Of a stretch of DNA of 64,000 bases, positions 13,656-25,900 are shown in pieces (position 1 is the first letter of the stretch; each line of letters starts with the position of its first letter). The stretch covers positions 326,840,305-326,904,304 of the forward strand of contig CM042689.1 of the NCBI GenBank assembly GCA_023614405.1, read 5' to 3'. Position numbers and translations under genes: made by a program. The notes beneath the pieces are model-generated. The model did no database searches. It had not been told where the DNA came from and saw nothing but the letters and a program-made list of their open reading frames with translations. The DNA is from Avena insularis (taxonomy: Eukaryota; Streptophyta; Magnoliopsida; Poales; Poaceae).

Positions 13656-15307
13656 TGTAGAGTTCACAACATAGAAAACAAAAAAATTCCTACGATGGGA
13701 ACTATGTACCAAGATCTATCTACTAGATACAAACAAAGGGCGGATGTATTCCGTAGAGAACATACCCTTGAAGACCTACAAAGCTTAACGAATTCGACTC
13801 GTGGTTGATGTAGACGATCTCTTGCCGATCTCAAGATCGAGAGGAAATCCTAGCGCCGCAAATCAGCAGCGCATCCGTGCTCGCACACACGTCCGAGGCA
13901 CCGAGCAACCTCCGTCTCCTCGTTCCAGCGATGCAGCGGAAGCACAACTCTTTCTTGCCGAATAGCCACCGGGAACATGTATCTCGCTAGTCGGAGACCA
14001 TGGGGGATAAATTCTAGAGGGGGAGAGAGATCCTTCACGAGGAGGTGTGAGTGAGAAGTGAGGAGAGGGGTGCCTTTTATAGGAGGAGGGGGGCACCCAA
14101 GGGGGTGGTCGCCGGCCATGGGGGCTTCCCCCACCCCTCCTTCATTCATGTGGGTGGACACTCCACTCACAAAAATCCATTCAAATCCCTCCACTCAAAA
14201 TCCCACTCAAACTTGCTATTAAATTTCCACCAAATTTAATGCAAACTCTCATTAAATAAAACCATTTTATTTATTCAGAATTTTGTCAATTACTTTAATG
14301 ACAAACATTCACATATAACCCCTTGCTAGAATTCTATTTCACATGCATAACCTCTTTATGAAATTTCACCCGAAAACCTGTTTCGGTATCTAGTGAAATA
14401 AATTCCTACGCTTGTTTATTCTTTCGGCATGAAACTTTTGCTCCAATTGGATGTCGGTGTCTCTTAAGTGTTTCACCCTACGGTTCATGAATAATGCGGA
14501 CATGATCGAGACCCCTCTCGGATCAATAATCAGAAGTGGGATCTAGAGACCCATACTGACTCCCACACATTCAACGATTACTTTCTTGTGATCGTCGGAA
14601 CCTTTTACGCTCGTATCTTAGTCCCTTTTTTCGCGATATATTACATGTACAAGATTCGATCGTCGGTATCTCCATACCTAGTTTGATCTCGTTACTGACA
14701 TGCACTCTTTTCTCGTTCCCGTGATATAACATTCTAGTGATCAAATCACTTGCTTGCAAGCTAACCAATGTGATATCACCGAGAGGGCCCAAAGTATATC
14801 TATCCGTCATAGGGATGAACAAATTCCACTCTCGATCCATGGGCCTCAACATAACACTTTATTAGTCCTAAACCCATCTTTATAATCACCCAGTTATGGT
14901 GTGACGTTTGATGTTATCAAGAAACTCTTCCGGTGTTAGTGATTGACATGATCTCATGGTCTAAGGATTAGGATCACTTCGTAAGTTGTCATAGCATTAT
15001 AAACTCAATGACTTTGATCGTAATGCTATACTTTGGATGAATGTTCATCACACCATTACACTAATGTTGCGATCCCGTTATTAACAACATCCAATGTCTA
15101 TGATCAGGAAACCTTGATCATCTTGTTAATCAACGAGCTAGTTTATGAGAGAGGCATAACTAGGAACTTTCTGTTTGTTTATTAAACACACATGTATTAA
15201 TATTTCCATATTAATACAATTATAGCATGCAAAATAAACATCTATCATATACTTGGAATACACATAATAAACACTTTATTATTTCCTCTCAGGGCATATT
15301 CCCTTCA
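13656..15307 (-). repeat. 5' LTR of the copia element
   Basis: Same length as the left LTR (1652 bp), bounded on the left by the primer binding site and on the right by the target duplication TGAGG at 15308-15312. Scattered single-base differences from the left copy point to an insertion that is not very recent. Confidence 0.94.
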
Positions 15308-15443
15308 TGAGGGTGGCAATGTGTTTGCCAAATTTGTTGGTGCCCAAAGTGGTGTCAAGAAAAGAACCATTTGGGTGGCCAAGCCTATTGTGACTAACTT
15401 CTTAGGACCCAACTTGGTTGGGGACCAACAAGCTAAAACTTGA
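15308..15443 (+). pseudogene. gag-like polyprotein of element I, part 2 (C-terminus)
   Basis: After the target duplication, the frame interrupted at 6943 resumes. Codons GAT GAG at the left edge continue as GGT GGC AAT GTG here, giving DEGGNVFAKFVGAQ and then WVAKPIVTNFLGPNLVGDQ, ending TGA at 15441-15443. Removing 8369 bases (the copia element plus one duplication) restores continuity, which confirms the nesting. The tail is a conserved-looking C-terminus with no pol downstream. Confidence 0.82.
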
Positions 15444-16254
15444 TCAATAGGTGTTTTTGGAGGGCATTGGAGACTTGGATACCTTATGAAGAATTTAGGG
15501 ATCTTCATCAATGCCTTTTATCAAAGTCAAGTCATTTGGGTTTTCATGCTTCTATCATATATCCAATGTTCCTCTGTGCGGTAACTTGTGCTTAACTCAT
15601 TTACATTGATAGTTACTTGCTCCGTTGTGCATGTATGTGTTGGTTTTGTACCTTGCATATGTGTGTGCATGTTGTGCTTCCCACTTACTTATATTGATCT
15701 ATGAATTATATTTGTGTATGTTGGTTGGAACACCATGTATTTGTGTTTCTTATTTTGGAGCCTTTATTGATTCTAGTTGGTATCCTAGTTGGCTCTTATG
15801 AGGGATTAATGGACTATTTCGTTTTGGGGAGTGTCATGCTTGGGCATTCCACAACCCTAAAATGTGTGTACATGAGGAAAACCACTTAGTAGCTATATTG
15901 TATGGTTATCTAGTCTCTATGTGGTATGTCTTTCTCATGATAAACTCATTTCCATAATGTCCATTAATACCTCTATTTTGATCTTTTTTCCCTCTTGTTG
16001 AGATTTCTTGGTTTATCACATTATGAGTCATATGCTTTGTGCATATTATAAACCTAGAAAATGTGTACATTTGAGGTAGTGCCATTTAGAATTGATATTG
16101 GAAATTATCTAGCTCATATGTGGCACAATTTCTCATATAAGTTCCAATTTGCTTGAATGTTTTATTGCTCACTTTTTGGATCTTGTTTGTGAGAGTTATT
16201 CTTGGTATGTGTTTACTAATATTTGGATCTATTTATACTCTTGGGAACCATTTG

Positions 16255-16298
16255 CTTCAAGTCACTCTAATCACTAGTGATTATGTGACTATTTGAAG
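16255..16298. repeat. Hairpin with perfect palindromic core
   Basis: Arms CTTCAA and TTGAAG, then GTCAC and GTGAC, close on the 14-base palindrome AATCACTAGTGATT. The element's RNA would fold here into a stem of nearly 20 pairs. Confidence 0.75.
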
Positions 16299-17128
16299 CT
16301 ATCAAGAATCTCTTTCGAAGCATCAAGCTTATTTCTTATATCTTGTTATATGCTTCTTGTGTGAATGTGATCTTGGATATCCTTGCAAACTACCTCGGGC
16401 AAATTACTTGTCCTTAGATAATTAGTATTTGATATATGGTAGATTTTATTGATCATATTCACTTTGGCCTTTACTTATTTGCCTTATCTTTGGCCAAGAA
16501 TATGTTTTTCTGTTTTCTCCCAAGCTTTCCTTGCCTCTTGTGGATCTTCTTATTTTATTTGTATCCCCTTGTGTTTTATTTAGTGTAGGTAGTAGTGATG
16601 ATCTCATTTATGGGCATTTTGCATTCAAAGGCAAAATTATATATAATGCTCTACTTATGGGGGAGCTCTCTATATTATCTAGAACATTGTTTTATGCTTC
16701 TTGATTTGATCCATTCCTTTTTGCTTGGAAGATCGATCCTTTTTGTGTTGGTACTTTGAGTGCCATCATAAGAAGTGTGAAGAGTTTGTTTTGGTTGTTA
16801 TTTCCTTGATCTTGTTGGGAGCTGGTTTTATCTCATTCCTTGTCAATTGTTTTGTTCTTTTAAGATGAGATAAATCCTTGAGCCTTGGTATTTTTGTCTA
16901 TCTTTTATCTCTTTGGCTCTTGCTAGTTCATTTGTTGAACTTGTGCCCTTTCATGTGTTTATTTGGTTCTTTGATACAATTTGGACACTTTTTGTCGAGT
17001 CACACCTTTGTGTGTGTCTTATTGGTTTACTTGGTGTTTTTGTTCAAATTGTATCTCCTTTTGGTTCTTTAAAGTCCTATGCATGCATATTTACTTCTTA
17101 TATATATTATGGCATGCTTTCTTTGATC

Positions 17129-17235
17129 CAATATATAGGGGAAACTCCACCAACTCCTAAAGGGCTAAGATGTGCATGAAATTCAATTTCATATCAATAT
17201 GCACATATTTGTGTGGAGGTTCTCCTATGTATTGT
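17129..17235. repeat. Large hairpin A of element I
   Basis: The left arm CAATATATAGGGGAAACTCC pairs with a right arm whose reverse complement is CAATACATAGGAGAACCTCC. An inner stem TGTGCAT/ATGCACA encloses ATGAAATT/AATTTCAT. It is similar in sequence and fold to hairpin B at 32336-32441. Confidence 0.7.
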
Positions 17236-17643
17236 AGTTGCTCTAACTACTTTGGACCCAATTTGTTTGGGGACCATAGTGTACTTAATTGTGTTTTAGG
17301 TACATTAGGGATATATAGTGGGTGCTTGTATCTAGAACAAGGAATAAGTGGCGTCTACATGTCAATTGGATGCAAGCTAGGATGATCAACAAATTCATAT
17401 CATCTTCATCCCACCAATTATATCTCGGTAACTGATGACCCACAAGTATAGGGGGTGTATCGCAATACTTTCGATAAATAGGAGTGTCGATCCCAACGAG
17501 GAGCAGAAGGTGTTGACTAGTGGTATGGAGCAGGAAATCTCTGTAAATACTTAGCAAACGGATTTTTAGGGGTTTTCTAATAAAGCAAAAAAAACAAAGT
17601 GCAAGTAATAAAGACAAATAACAAACGTGGCAAGTGGCCCAAT

Positions 17644-18132
17644 TGTCGTGGGAATGGTCACGGCAGATGCTGCAATCGGCAGCGAGTAGTAGAACGAGGG
17701 GCAAGGGCGGCCAGCCATCTGCGGTGCGAGATGAGGGCGGAGACACAAGGATTTACCTAGGTTCGGCCCCCCGGAGGGTAAAGACCTACTCCATCTAGAT
17801 TGTATTATGAAGGTGGTACAATGGGCGAGCTCGGCGGCTAGGCGGCGAGTCGCTTGGGTGTATGATGGAACGTATCTCTACACGCCCTGCAGGGAGGTTT
17901 ATATAGGCTCACCTCCCCTAGGGTTTACATATCTCAACCGAATTAGTTAAGGCTTCGGTACTTGTTTAACCTAATCCGACTAGGCCTATCTAATCGCCTG
18001 GGCCTTCAGCTTCCAGTCGCTTGGATCTACACCGGGCCTTGATCCAGTCGCCGTCTTGCAGGCCCACTCGCCGGTTTCTAGGCCAGTCGGAAACGTCCTG
18101 CTGGGTATACCCCGGTAGGCACATCCCCATCA
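17644..18132 (-). repeat. 3' LTR of the Tat-type element
   Basis: 489 bp, nearly identical to 29282-29761 except for a cluster of differences at about 17985-18090. It carries the reverse-strand start of the element ends (TGATGGGG on minus). Confidence 0.93.
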
Positions 18133-18147
18133 GTAGTCCCCGAGGCC
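18133..18147 (-). other. Polypurine tract of the Tat-type element
   Basis: The minus strand reads GGCCTCGGGGACTAC directly before the LTR start TGATGGGG. The core CTCGGGGACT recurs eight more times further inside the element (see findings). Confidence 0.75.
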
Positions 18148-18446
18148 GTCATCGATTGGGCGTAGGTGGCTGCTGGCAGTCGGAGTATATGGCTGCAGAG
18201 TAGACATCCAGTCGAATCGTCGGCGGGATCCTGTATAAAGGAGGAAACTAGTCATTCTGATCGCAGCTCTTGGCGAGTCGAGTCGGCGAAATACTCAGTC
18301 ACTGTCGTAGTGATCGGGTCGGCGAGCCGAGTGGCTGAAGTTGGACCGTTAAACGTGGTCAAACTAGCCGTTGGGGTAATCCAACGGTAACTTTTGGCGT
18401 AATCACCGCGTAGTAACGGCTCCCTGATTTGGCGGGTAACAACCGC

Positions 18447-18454
18447 TATATAAG
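18447..18454 (+). promoter_or_regulatory. Putative TATA box of the antisense gene
   Basis: TATATAAG lies 126 bases before the ATG at 18580 on the plus strand, a normal distance for a plant TATA box with a short leader. It suggests that the antisense gene has its own promoter rather than depending on the LTR. Confidence 0.55.
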
Positions 18455-18579
18455 GGGAATGGCAGGCGATCAGAGAACCATCTTCTCGCCATTTCCTCCG
18501 AGCGCACGCACTTTCGCCTTCCTTCGCATCGCGATCCAACCGACCCGAAACCTTCCGACCTCCACGAACCCTTCTGCCA

Positions 18580-21500
18580 ATGGCCCCCTCCACCGAGCCT
18601 TGGGGCAAATCTAAGTGCACGAGAGTGCAACTGGCGTCCTTCGAGGAGGCCGGGATCCTGCACACCGGCAGGTGGCGCATCCCCGCGGCCGGGGAGGTGA
18701 CTCCGAACCCGCGCGCAGGAGAATTCATCTGCTTCACCAGCCACCTAGAACGGGGGCTGGGATTCCCTACGTCCCTGTTCTTCCGGCGCTTCTGCGCCTA
18801 TTACGGGATCCAGCCGTCGGACTGGTCCGCGACATCGAGCAGCTCGCCATCTTTGTGGCGTTCTGCGAGTGCTACCTGGGCTGCTGGCCCTACTTCCCTC
18901 TGTGGCAAGATCTGTTCCACGGACGGATCAGTCGCGAGGAAGCGGGCGGCCCAATGCTCGATGTGGGCGTCCTGACGTTCCAACTTAAATCGAAGGCCTC
19001 TTTCTTTGATCTGATGCTACCTGCCAAGGCGGCGAGCCAATGGAAGAATTCGTGGTTCTACATTACCGAGGCGACTCCGGAGGGCGACGTGGTGATCCCA
19101 CGGTACTCTGCCGACCGACCCGAGCCGCACCGACTTCAAGTCGGCAAGCTTCCCACCGACCAACGGATGGCCGTGGACGAAATGCTTCAAACCATCCGTG
19201 GTCTAAAGAAGAAGGGCCTCCAGACGATCAACTTATACAACTGCTGGCTCGGGCAGCGGCTCGTCCCTCTGGCGCGGCGAGACCATTATATGTATCAATA
19301 TACGGGCCGAGAAGACTCGACGAAGTCCTGCTCCGCCGAGTGGAAGCTTGAGGACTACACCTCAGCGCTGAAGAAGATCACCCAGGCGGTGTACCTGGAT
19401 GCAAAGGCCGGAGTCGCCCCCTACACCGTGAAGCATCCAGCCCCAACGGTAAGTCTTTTTGCATCATTCGCAGTCGCAGTTCGTGCAGTCGCGGTTATTC
19501 TAATCTCATCTTGTGTTCATTGCAGCTATTCCAAGTGGTGGAAGGATGGCTCCCGCCTTCGGATGATGAGAACTCGAGCTCGTCCGTCCAAGACATGGGC
19601 GAATCGCCTCCCGCCAAGGGCGACACCGAGAGCGACGAGAGCAACGGCGATGACAAGTCTGAGGAGGAGGTCGCCCCGCTGGTCCGCAAGACCCGCGGGC
19701 AGCGTCAGCGTGAGCTTGAGGCGAGCAAAAGCCTAGAGCGCCATGATGACGAGGAAGAACTTCCAGAGACCACCTCGCGTCGCCAGGCTACTCCGTCGAA
19801 GAAGAAGAAGAAGGAGGAGGAGAAGGAGGCGAAAGCTCCTCCGAAGAAGAAGACGAAACCGGTGAGACCGGCCTCGCCACCTCACTCGGCGAGCAGCTCT
19901 GACGCCCCCAGCCCGGCCAAGGACGAGGCACCGCCGACAGCAACCGCGCTGGACACGGCCACTGTCGAGGTGCCACTGGCCTCGATGCCTCCGCCATTCG
20001 CCCCAGTCTCTGGGCTAGGGGCCGCTCCGGCCGTGGCGGCTTCACCTCGCGAGGAAGGTCCTGCTGAAGACGTCCCAGAGGCTCCCGTTGCAGCCTCGAC
20101 GATGAAGAAGCCATCCATTTCTTGGGCACGCGACGTCCTGGAGATGGGCCTCAGCCACCGACTGGGCCCTGAACTGGAGAAGCCGGCCGGCATCCGCACG
20201 GGGCTACGCTTCATTCCAGTCGCCATGTGAGTTCGCTCACCTACCCTAGTCTTTCATAGCAGCTTGAATTATCTTGCTCACACGATTGATTTACAGGACC
20301 GGAGCGAAGAAGATGGGCCACCCGACCGTGGCTAAGGTGCCACCCGTCGTCAGCGAGGAGGATCCTTCCCGTAAGAGGAAGGCGAACGAAGTCGTCATCC
20401 CTGCGGATGGCGGCAAGAAGGCCAAGGGTGACGATATCGTCACGATCTCCGACGACACGGCGGTCGCGCCGACTGAACCCGCAATAGAGGCGGCCGCATC
20501 CACGAAGGAGGGCGCTCCCTCGCCTGGGGCGGTCGAGCCGACCTCCTTTGGTGCCGGTGCCTCTATCGCGACGTTCCCGTGCTTCATGGCCAAAGCGGCC
20601 ACAACGAGTGGAACTTCGCCCTCGAGCCGTGCACCTGGGGTCGCTGATGCGGAGGTCGAGCAGCATCATGGGCACACGCCAGCTCTCCTCGCGTCCGTGG
20701 ATGCGATACAACTTCATGGCATGCTTGGCGCAGCCATCCAGGTATGTCCAGTCCCCGAGGATCAGGTCGGTGTGTTGCAGCGGTCTGATTCTTTTAGTGT
20801 GTAGTTGTTATTTTTCGCGTCCAGTCCCCGAGTGTGCACGCACTGAATTTCAGCGGGTGGGCACTTAAGATTTTTTGATTGCCAGTCCCCGAGTGCGCAC
20901 TCGCTGAATTTCAGCGGGTGGGCACTTAGGAGTTTTTTGATTGCTAGTCCCCGAGTGTGCACTCGTTGAATTTCAGCGGGTGGGCACTTAGGAGTTTTTG
21001 ATTGCCAGTCCCCGAGTGCGTACTCGCTGAATTTCAGCGGGTGGGCACTTAGGATGTTGCTTTGATTAACTGTTTGAATTGTGTGTAGGGTCTGTAACGC
21101 GAGTCAGCTGACCGATTGGCAGCTAAACACCGCGCGGAGAAGGAACTGGCCGCCGTCCAAGAGGCGAATAAGGGGCTTCAGGCAGTTGCCGCGAAGGCGG
21201 AGGAGGCTCGCTAGGGACTTGTCCTAGCGGGTGAGTTGGCGGTGGCTCAATCGGCATTGAGCTCGGCTGAGAAGCGAATCGCCGATCTCGAGCGCGAGCT
21301 GAGGGAGGCGAAGGAGGAAGCGAGCTCGGCGGATGGGCGAGCCAAGGCCGCTATTACCGCCGCCGCAGAGGATCATAAAGTGTCCGACGCCCTTGTTGCT
21401 GGGCTTCAGGACGACTATACTTCGCTTCAATGCTTCATCACAGATCTCTCCTGCCCCTTGATTGGTAAGTGTATCTGCCCCTGCCAATAACATGTGTTCT

Positions 21501-22122
21501 GTTGTGATGCCCGACGTACTCATTGTTATCTTCTATTCGCAGGTCGCATCCTTGATAGCACGGAAGAGGCGAGCTCGTTCGATGCGCGGCAATGTGTGGC
21601 CACGCTTGTCGACTCGGCGACGTTGTCGGCGACATGCATCCGAGCCTACCTCCAGGAGATATCGCCCACGGAAGTAATTCCCAACGGCCTCGTCGAGGTG
21701 TGGAAGTACTTGGAGAAGGCGTCGTCGGTCGTTGAGTTCATGACGCGATCGGCGTTCCGGCGCAGAGCGGCGACGGCGCTTAGCCTTGGACTTGCTCATT
21801 TTCCAGAAGATTTTGATCTGGACGACGTGACGAGTGGCTACCCATCGTCGACTGGCGCGGTGGAACTCTCCGAGGTGCTCAAGTTGACGGACCGCGCCGC
21901 GATGTACTCCGAGCGTGTCTGGGCAATGGGCGACCTCCTTCAGTACCAGGTGACGGTCGTCGCACCCAACGACCCCGAGCCGAGCATCGGGACTTCAAGG
22001 TCGAGCAGACCTTCCGCGCGGCGATGGCGGGTGAGCTGACGACGTACCCGTCGAACCTGTACACGCCATTCATCCGCAATCGCAAGGGTGCTGGCGAGTC
22101 GTCGTCGAAGCCTGCGGAATAG
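18580..22122 (+). pseudogene. Antisense gene of the Tat-type element (putative gypsy transposon protein)
   Basis: ATG at 18580 (MAPSTEPWGKSK). Predicted exons: 18580-19448, 19526-20226, 20297-20741, 21089-21464 and 21543-22122, each joined by GT-AG introns that keep the frame. The N-terminal part has the 'putative gypsy type transposon' domain seen in grass Tat elements (LERGLGFPTSLFFRRFCAYY, then LYNCWLGQR). The middle is Lys/Glu-, Pro- and Ala-rich and looks disordered; exons 4-5 give a coiled coil and a helical C-terminal domain. Damage: one missing base near 18820, TAA at 21095-21097, TAG at 21212-21214, and a frame change near 21990 before the end ESSSKPAE at 22122. The role of such antisense genes is unknown; they are not needed for known retrotransposition steps. 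Confidence 0.75.
20821..21053 (+). repeat. Tandem repeat, about 61 bp x 4, in an intron of the antisense gene
   Basis: Units start at 20821, 20882, 20944 and 21005. Each opens with CAGTCCCCGAG or CTAGTCCCCGAG and contains GAATTTCAGCGGGTGGGCAC. Spacing is 61-62 bases. It lies in the predicted intron 20742-21088. A weaker start of another unit is at 20748. Confidence 0.9.
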
Positions 22123-22969
22123 GATAGTCTGCCCGAGGGCGTTAGTAGCAGATCTGCCGTTTGGGCATATTTTGTATTCTGAGATGATTGCAACATGCTA
22201 TGAATGTGATATCGTGTTTGTTTTATGACTTGTCATGTGTATTCCGATTGAGGTTTGAACGAGTCCCCGAGCGCGTCCGCCCTTTTGTGGGGTTTACCTC
22301 GTGTGTGATGTGTTTGTGGTTCTTGAATGTTTTGTTTTTGTGGTCGACTCGCCCGGACTCGAAGAGCCAGTCGCCAGGCGACTCCCTTGAGCGCTCTGTA
22401 CTTCACCGTTTTCCCTGGCGCGAACGAGGTCGGGTGGCCGAGTCCCCGAGCGTGGTACTTGGTTGTTCTAGGCGCTACTCGAGGGTGGGTGAGGTCTTGG
22501 CGCATTAGTTTGGACGCATCACTCCTGCCTGGCCCGTTGGGTCAGTCGCGTGGCGAGTCCTGGGCATGCTCTCATACTTGGCGTTTTCCCGAGCCGCTCG
22601 CGATGAACTAGTCGTCAGTCCCCGAGCGTGGTACTTGGCCGTTCGAGTCGCTATGTCGAGGATGCGGAGGATCATGGTCGCTGTAAGAAGCGGAGGCAGT
22701 TGTCTTGGCTCGTAGAGCTAGTCGGGCTGGGCGACTCCGATGGGGCTCCGGGTAGGCGTTTTTCGTGGACGATGCAAGACCTGAGGTGACTCAGTGCTCT
22801 CGCACCGCACTACTTAGCCGTGTCGATCGCTGTACCAAAGGTTGACTTCTGCGGTTAGCTTGACGCTGTTATTACGAGTGCGAGTGGCACAAGACACGGA
22901 GAGTAGGCGCAATTTGCGGTAACCAATTCTTTTTATTTCATAGCGAATAGAGAGTACATATGTGGGGTT
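22123..22969. other. Spacer between the antisense gene and pol of the Tat-type element
   Basis: No coding frame is supported. It holds three more copies of AGTCCCCGAG (22262, 22441, 22617) and variants of CGTGGTACTTGG, so it looks like decayed repeat units related to the array at 20821-21053. Confidence 0.6.
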
Positions 22970-25900
22970 CTAGGAGTAGAACTTCCGTAGGAGGTTTACA
23001 TTCCATGGTCGCTTGACGTCGAGTTCGCCGTCCCCGTGGACGTCGATGAGGTAGTAGGCGTCGTTGCCGAGTACTCGCCCGATGGCGAATGGTCCCTCCC
23101 ACGGAAGGGAGAGCTTGTGCATGCCCTTGTTGTCCTGGATGAGGCGCAACACCAGGTCGCCTTCTTGGAAGGTGCGAGTTTTCACCCGCCGGCTGTGGTA
23201 GCGGCGGAGTCCCTGCTGGTAGATGGCGGTGCATGACCGAGCGAGGTCACGTGCCTCGTCGAGTTGATCGACTCCATCCTGGCGGGCGAGTTCGTTTGCA
23301 GCCTCCGTGTAGTGGACGACCCGCGGCGAGTCGTGCTCGAGGTCGGTGGGCATGACTGCCTCGGCGCCGTACACCATGAAGAAGGGGGTGAATCCTGTCG
23401 ACCTATTGACCGAGGTGCGGATCCCCCAGATGACGGAGGGCAGCTCCTCGACCCAACACCCGGCGGGGCGCTCGAGTGGTACTTGGAGTCGCGGCTTCAG
23501 GCCGTGGAGGATGCTTTCATTGGCCCATTCCGCCTGGCCGTTGGATTCCGGGTGGGCGACCGACGCGAGGTCGAGCCGGATGTGGTGCTCTTCGCAGATT
23601 TCGGCCATGGCTCCTTTGGCGTAGTTGGTGCCGTTGTCCGTGATGATGCTGTTTTGGAAACCCGTAGCGATATATGAGCTCGCGTAGGAATTTAGTGGCG
23701 GTCTTCCCGTCGCATTTCTGGACTGGCTTGGCCTCCACCCACTTTGTGAATTTGTCGACCGCGACCAGGAGGTGGGTGTAGCCGGAGGGAGCCTTTTTGA
23801 AGGGGCCTACCATGTCCATGCCCCACACGGCAAATGGCCAGGTGATGGGGATTGTTTTGAGCGCTGAGCCCGGCACATGCGTCTGGTTGGCGTACTTTTG
23901 GCACCCGGCGCACCGCTGGACAATGTCGACGGCATCGGCGTGTGCGGTGGGCCAGTAGAAGCCATGCCGCATAGCCTTGGCGACCAGAGAGCGGGCGCCG
24001 GCGTGGTGGCCGCAGTCGCTGGAGTGGATGTCGTGGAGGATCTTGCGTCCTTCGGCGGGTTGGACGCAACGTTGGAACACGCCGGTGACGCTGCGCTTGT
24101 GGAGCTCGCCGTCGATGATGGTGTAGGACTTGCATGGGCGTGCGATCATCCGAGCGTCCGTCTCGTCTGCCGGCAAGGTGCCAGCCTCCAGGTAGGCGAC
24201 GTAGGGCTTGGTCCAGTCGTCTGGCTCATTGACGAGTGCGACCAGGGCTGCCTCCGGTTGTAACGGGACTCCGATGTCGATCTCCCTCGGGGGAGAGACT
24301 GATGGCTTGGTGATCGTGTTGAGGAAGACACCGGCGGGTGGTGCGAGTTGGGCCGACCCGATGCGGGAGAGTGCGTCGGCCTCCTCATTCTTCCGCCTGA
24401 CGATCCATTCGACGGAGTAGCCTGCGAAGGGTACGCCGCCATGGTGGGGGAGACGGCGTCGCAGGTGCCAGCGACTTGCCCAGCAACAAGGTCGGAGTCG
24501 CCGTAGCAGCGTAGGCGGTTGACGTTCATCTCCCTAGCAGCTCGCATGTCGTGGAGTAAGGCCTCGTACTCGGCCATGTTGTTGGTGCAGGGGGTGAAGT
24601 CGAGGCAGAGGACGTAGCGGAGCTTGTCGCCCTTCGGTGAAGTTAGTACGATCCCTGCTCCTGCACCGTCCGCGTTCTTGGAGCCATCGAAGTGCAGGCT
24701 CCAGTAATGGAGGTATGGCAGCTTCTCTGGCTGCTGGGCCTCTTCCCAGTCGGCGATGAAGTCCGCTAGGGCCTGCGACTTGATTGCCTTCCGTGGCTCG
24801 TACTTGATGTTGTGGACGCCGATCTCGACGGCTACTCCGCCTGATCGCCTCGGCTGCGGATGATGTCCTGCAACGGTGCTGAGGAGACGACCGTGATCGG
24901 GTGCTCACGAAGTACGCGCAGCGCCATTGTGCTCAAGACCGCGTATACCAGTTTCTGGTATTGCGGGTATCTCTGGCACGACTCGGTGAGGACCTCGCTG
25001 ATGTAGTACACCGGTCGCTGTACTGGGCGCTCCTTTCCTTCCTCCGGCCGTTCGACGACCATGACGGCGCTGACGACGCGCTCGGAAGCCGCGACATAGA
25101 CCAGCATGGGTTCTTTGTCGACGGGGGCGGCGAGTAGCGGTGCGGCGAGTAACACCTTCTTGAGGTCGCGGAGCGCGTTGTCCGCCTCCTTGTCCCACTG
25201 GAAGGTGGGGTTCTTGCGCATCAGGCGGTATAGGGGCATCGCCTTTTCGCCCAGGCGGGGGATGAAGCGACTGAGAGCCGCTGCTCGCCCGGCTAGCTTC
25301 TGGACGTCGCGCAGGCACTCGGGTTTGCCGAGTCGGGCGATCGTGTCGATCTTAGTGGGGTTCGCCTCGATCCCTCGCTTGGAGACGACGTACCCCAGCA
25401 ATTGTCCTGCTGGTACACCGAAGGTGCATTTGCCTGGGTTAAGCTTTATCTTGTATTTTCGCAAGTTGGCGAACGTTTCCGCCAGGTCGGCGAGTAGATC
25501 GCCCTGGCGGGCGGACTTTACGACCACGTCGTCGATATAGACGTGGATGTTGCGGCCAATTTGGCTCGCGAGGCACTCTTGCATGCACCGCTGGTAGGTC
25601 GCCCCGGCGTTCTTGAGGCCGAAGGTCATGGCGGTGTAGCAGAAGGCTCCGAATGGCGTGATGAACGCCGTCTTCTCCTCGTCCTCGACAGCCATTTTGA
25701 TCTGGTTGTACCCAGAGTAGGCGTCGAGGAAACATAGCGACTCCGAGCCCACGGTGGAGTCGATTATTTGGTCGATCCGCGGGAGGACGAACTGCTACTT
25801 TGGGCAGGCGCTGTTCAAGTTTGTGTAGTCGATACACATCCTCCAGGTCCCGTTCTTCTTCTCGATCAGGACTGGGTTTGCCAGCCACTTGGAGTACTTG

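Larger units (their letters stand above)
6944..15307 (-). mobile_element. Full-length Ty1-copia retrotransposon (BARE/Angela-related)
   Basis: Two LTRs of 1652 bp each flank one gag-pol reading frame on the minus strand. The five bases TGAGG occur just before (6939-6943) and just after (15308-15312), giving a perfect target duplication inside the gag-like frame of element I. On the minus strand the LTR runs TGAAGGG...TACA, next to a TGGTATCAAAGCC primer site and a polypurine tract. The element is structurally complete, but its coding frame has two stop codons and one frameshift. Confidence 0.95.
15444..17432 (+). other. Non-coding interior of element I, left part (LARD-like)
   Basis: About 2 kb is T-rich on the plus strand with no recognisable protein. 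It contains several imperfect hairpins and short direct repeats (for example 15862-15950 resembles 16060-16140). It continues at 31065 after the solo LTR insertion. Absence of pol domains and presence of structured non-coding DNA fit the published class of large retrotransposon derivatives (LARDs), which depend on proteins from other elements. Confidence 0.65.
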
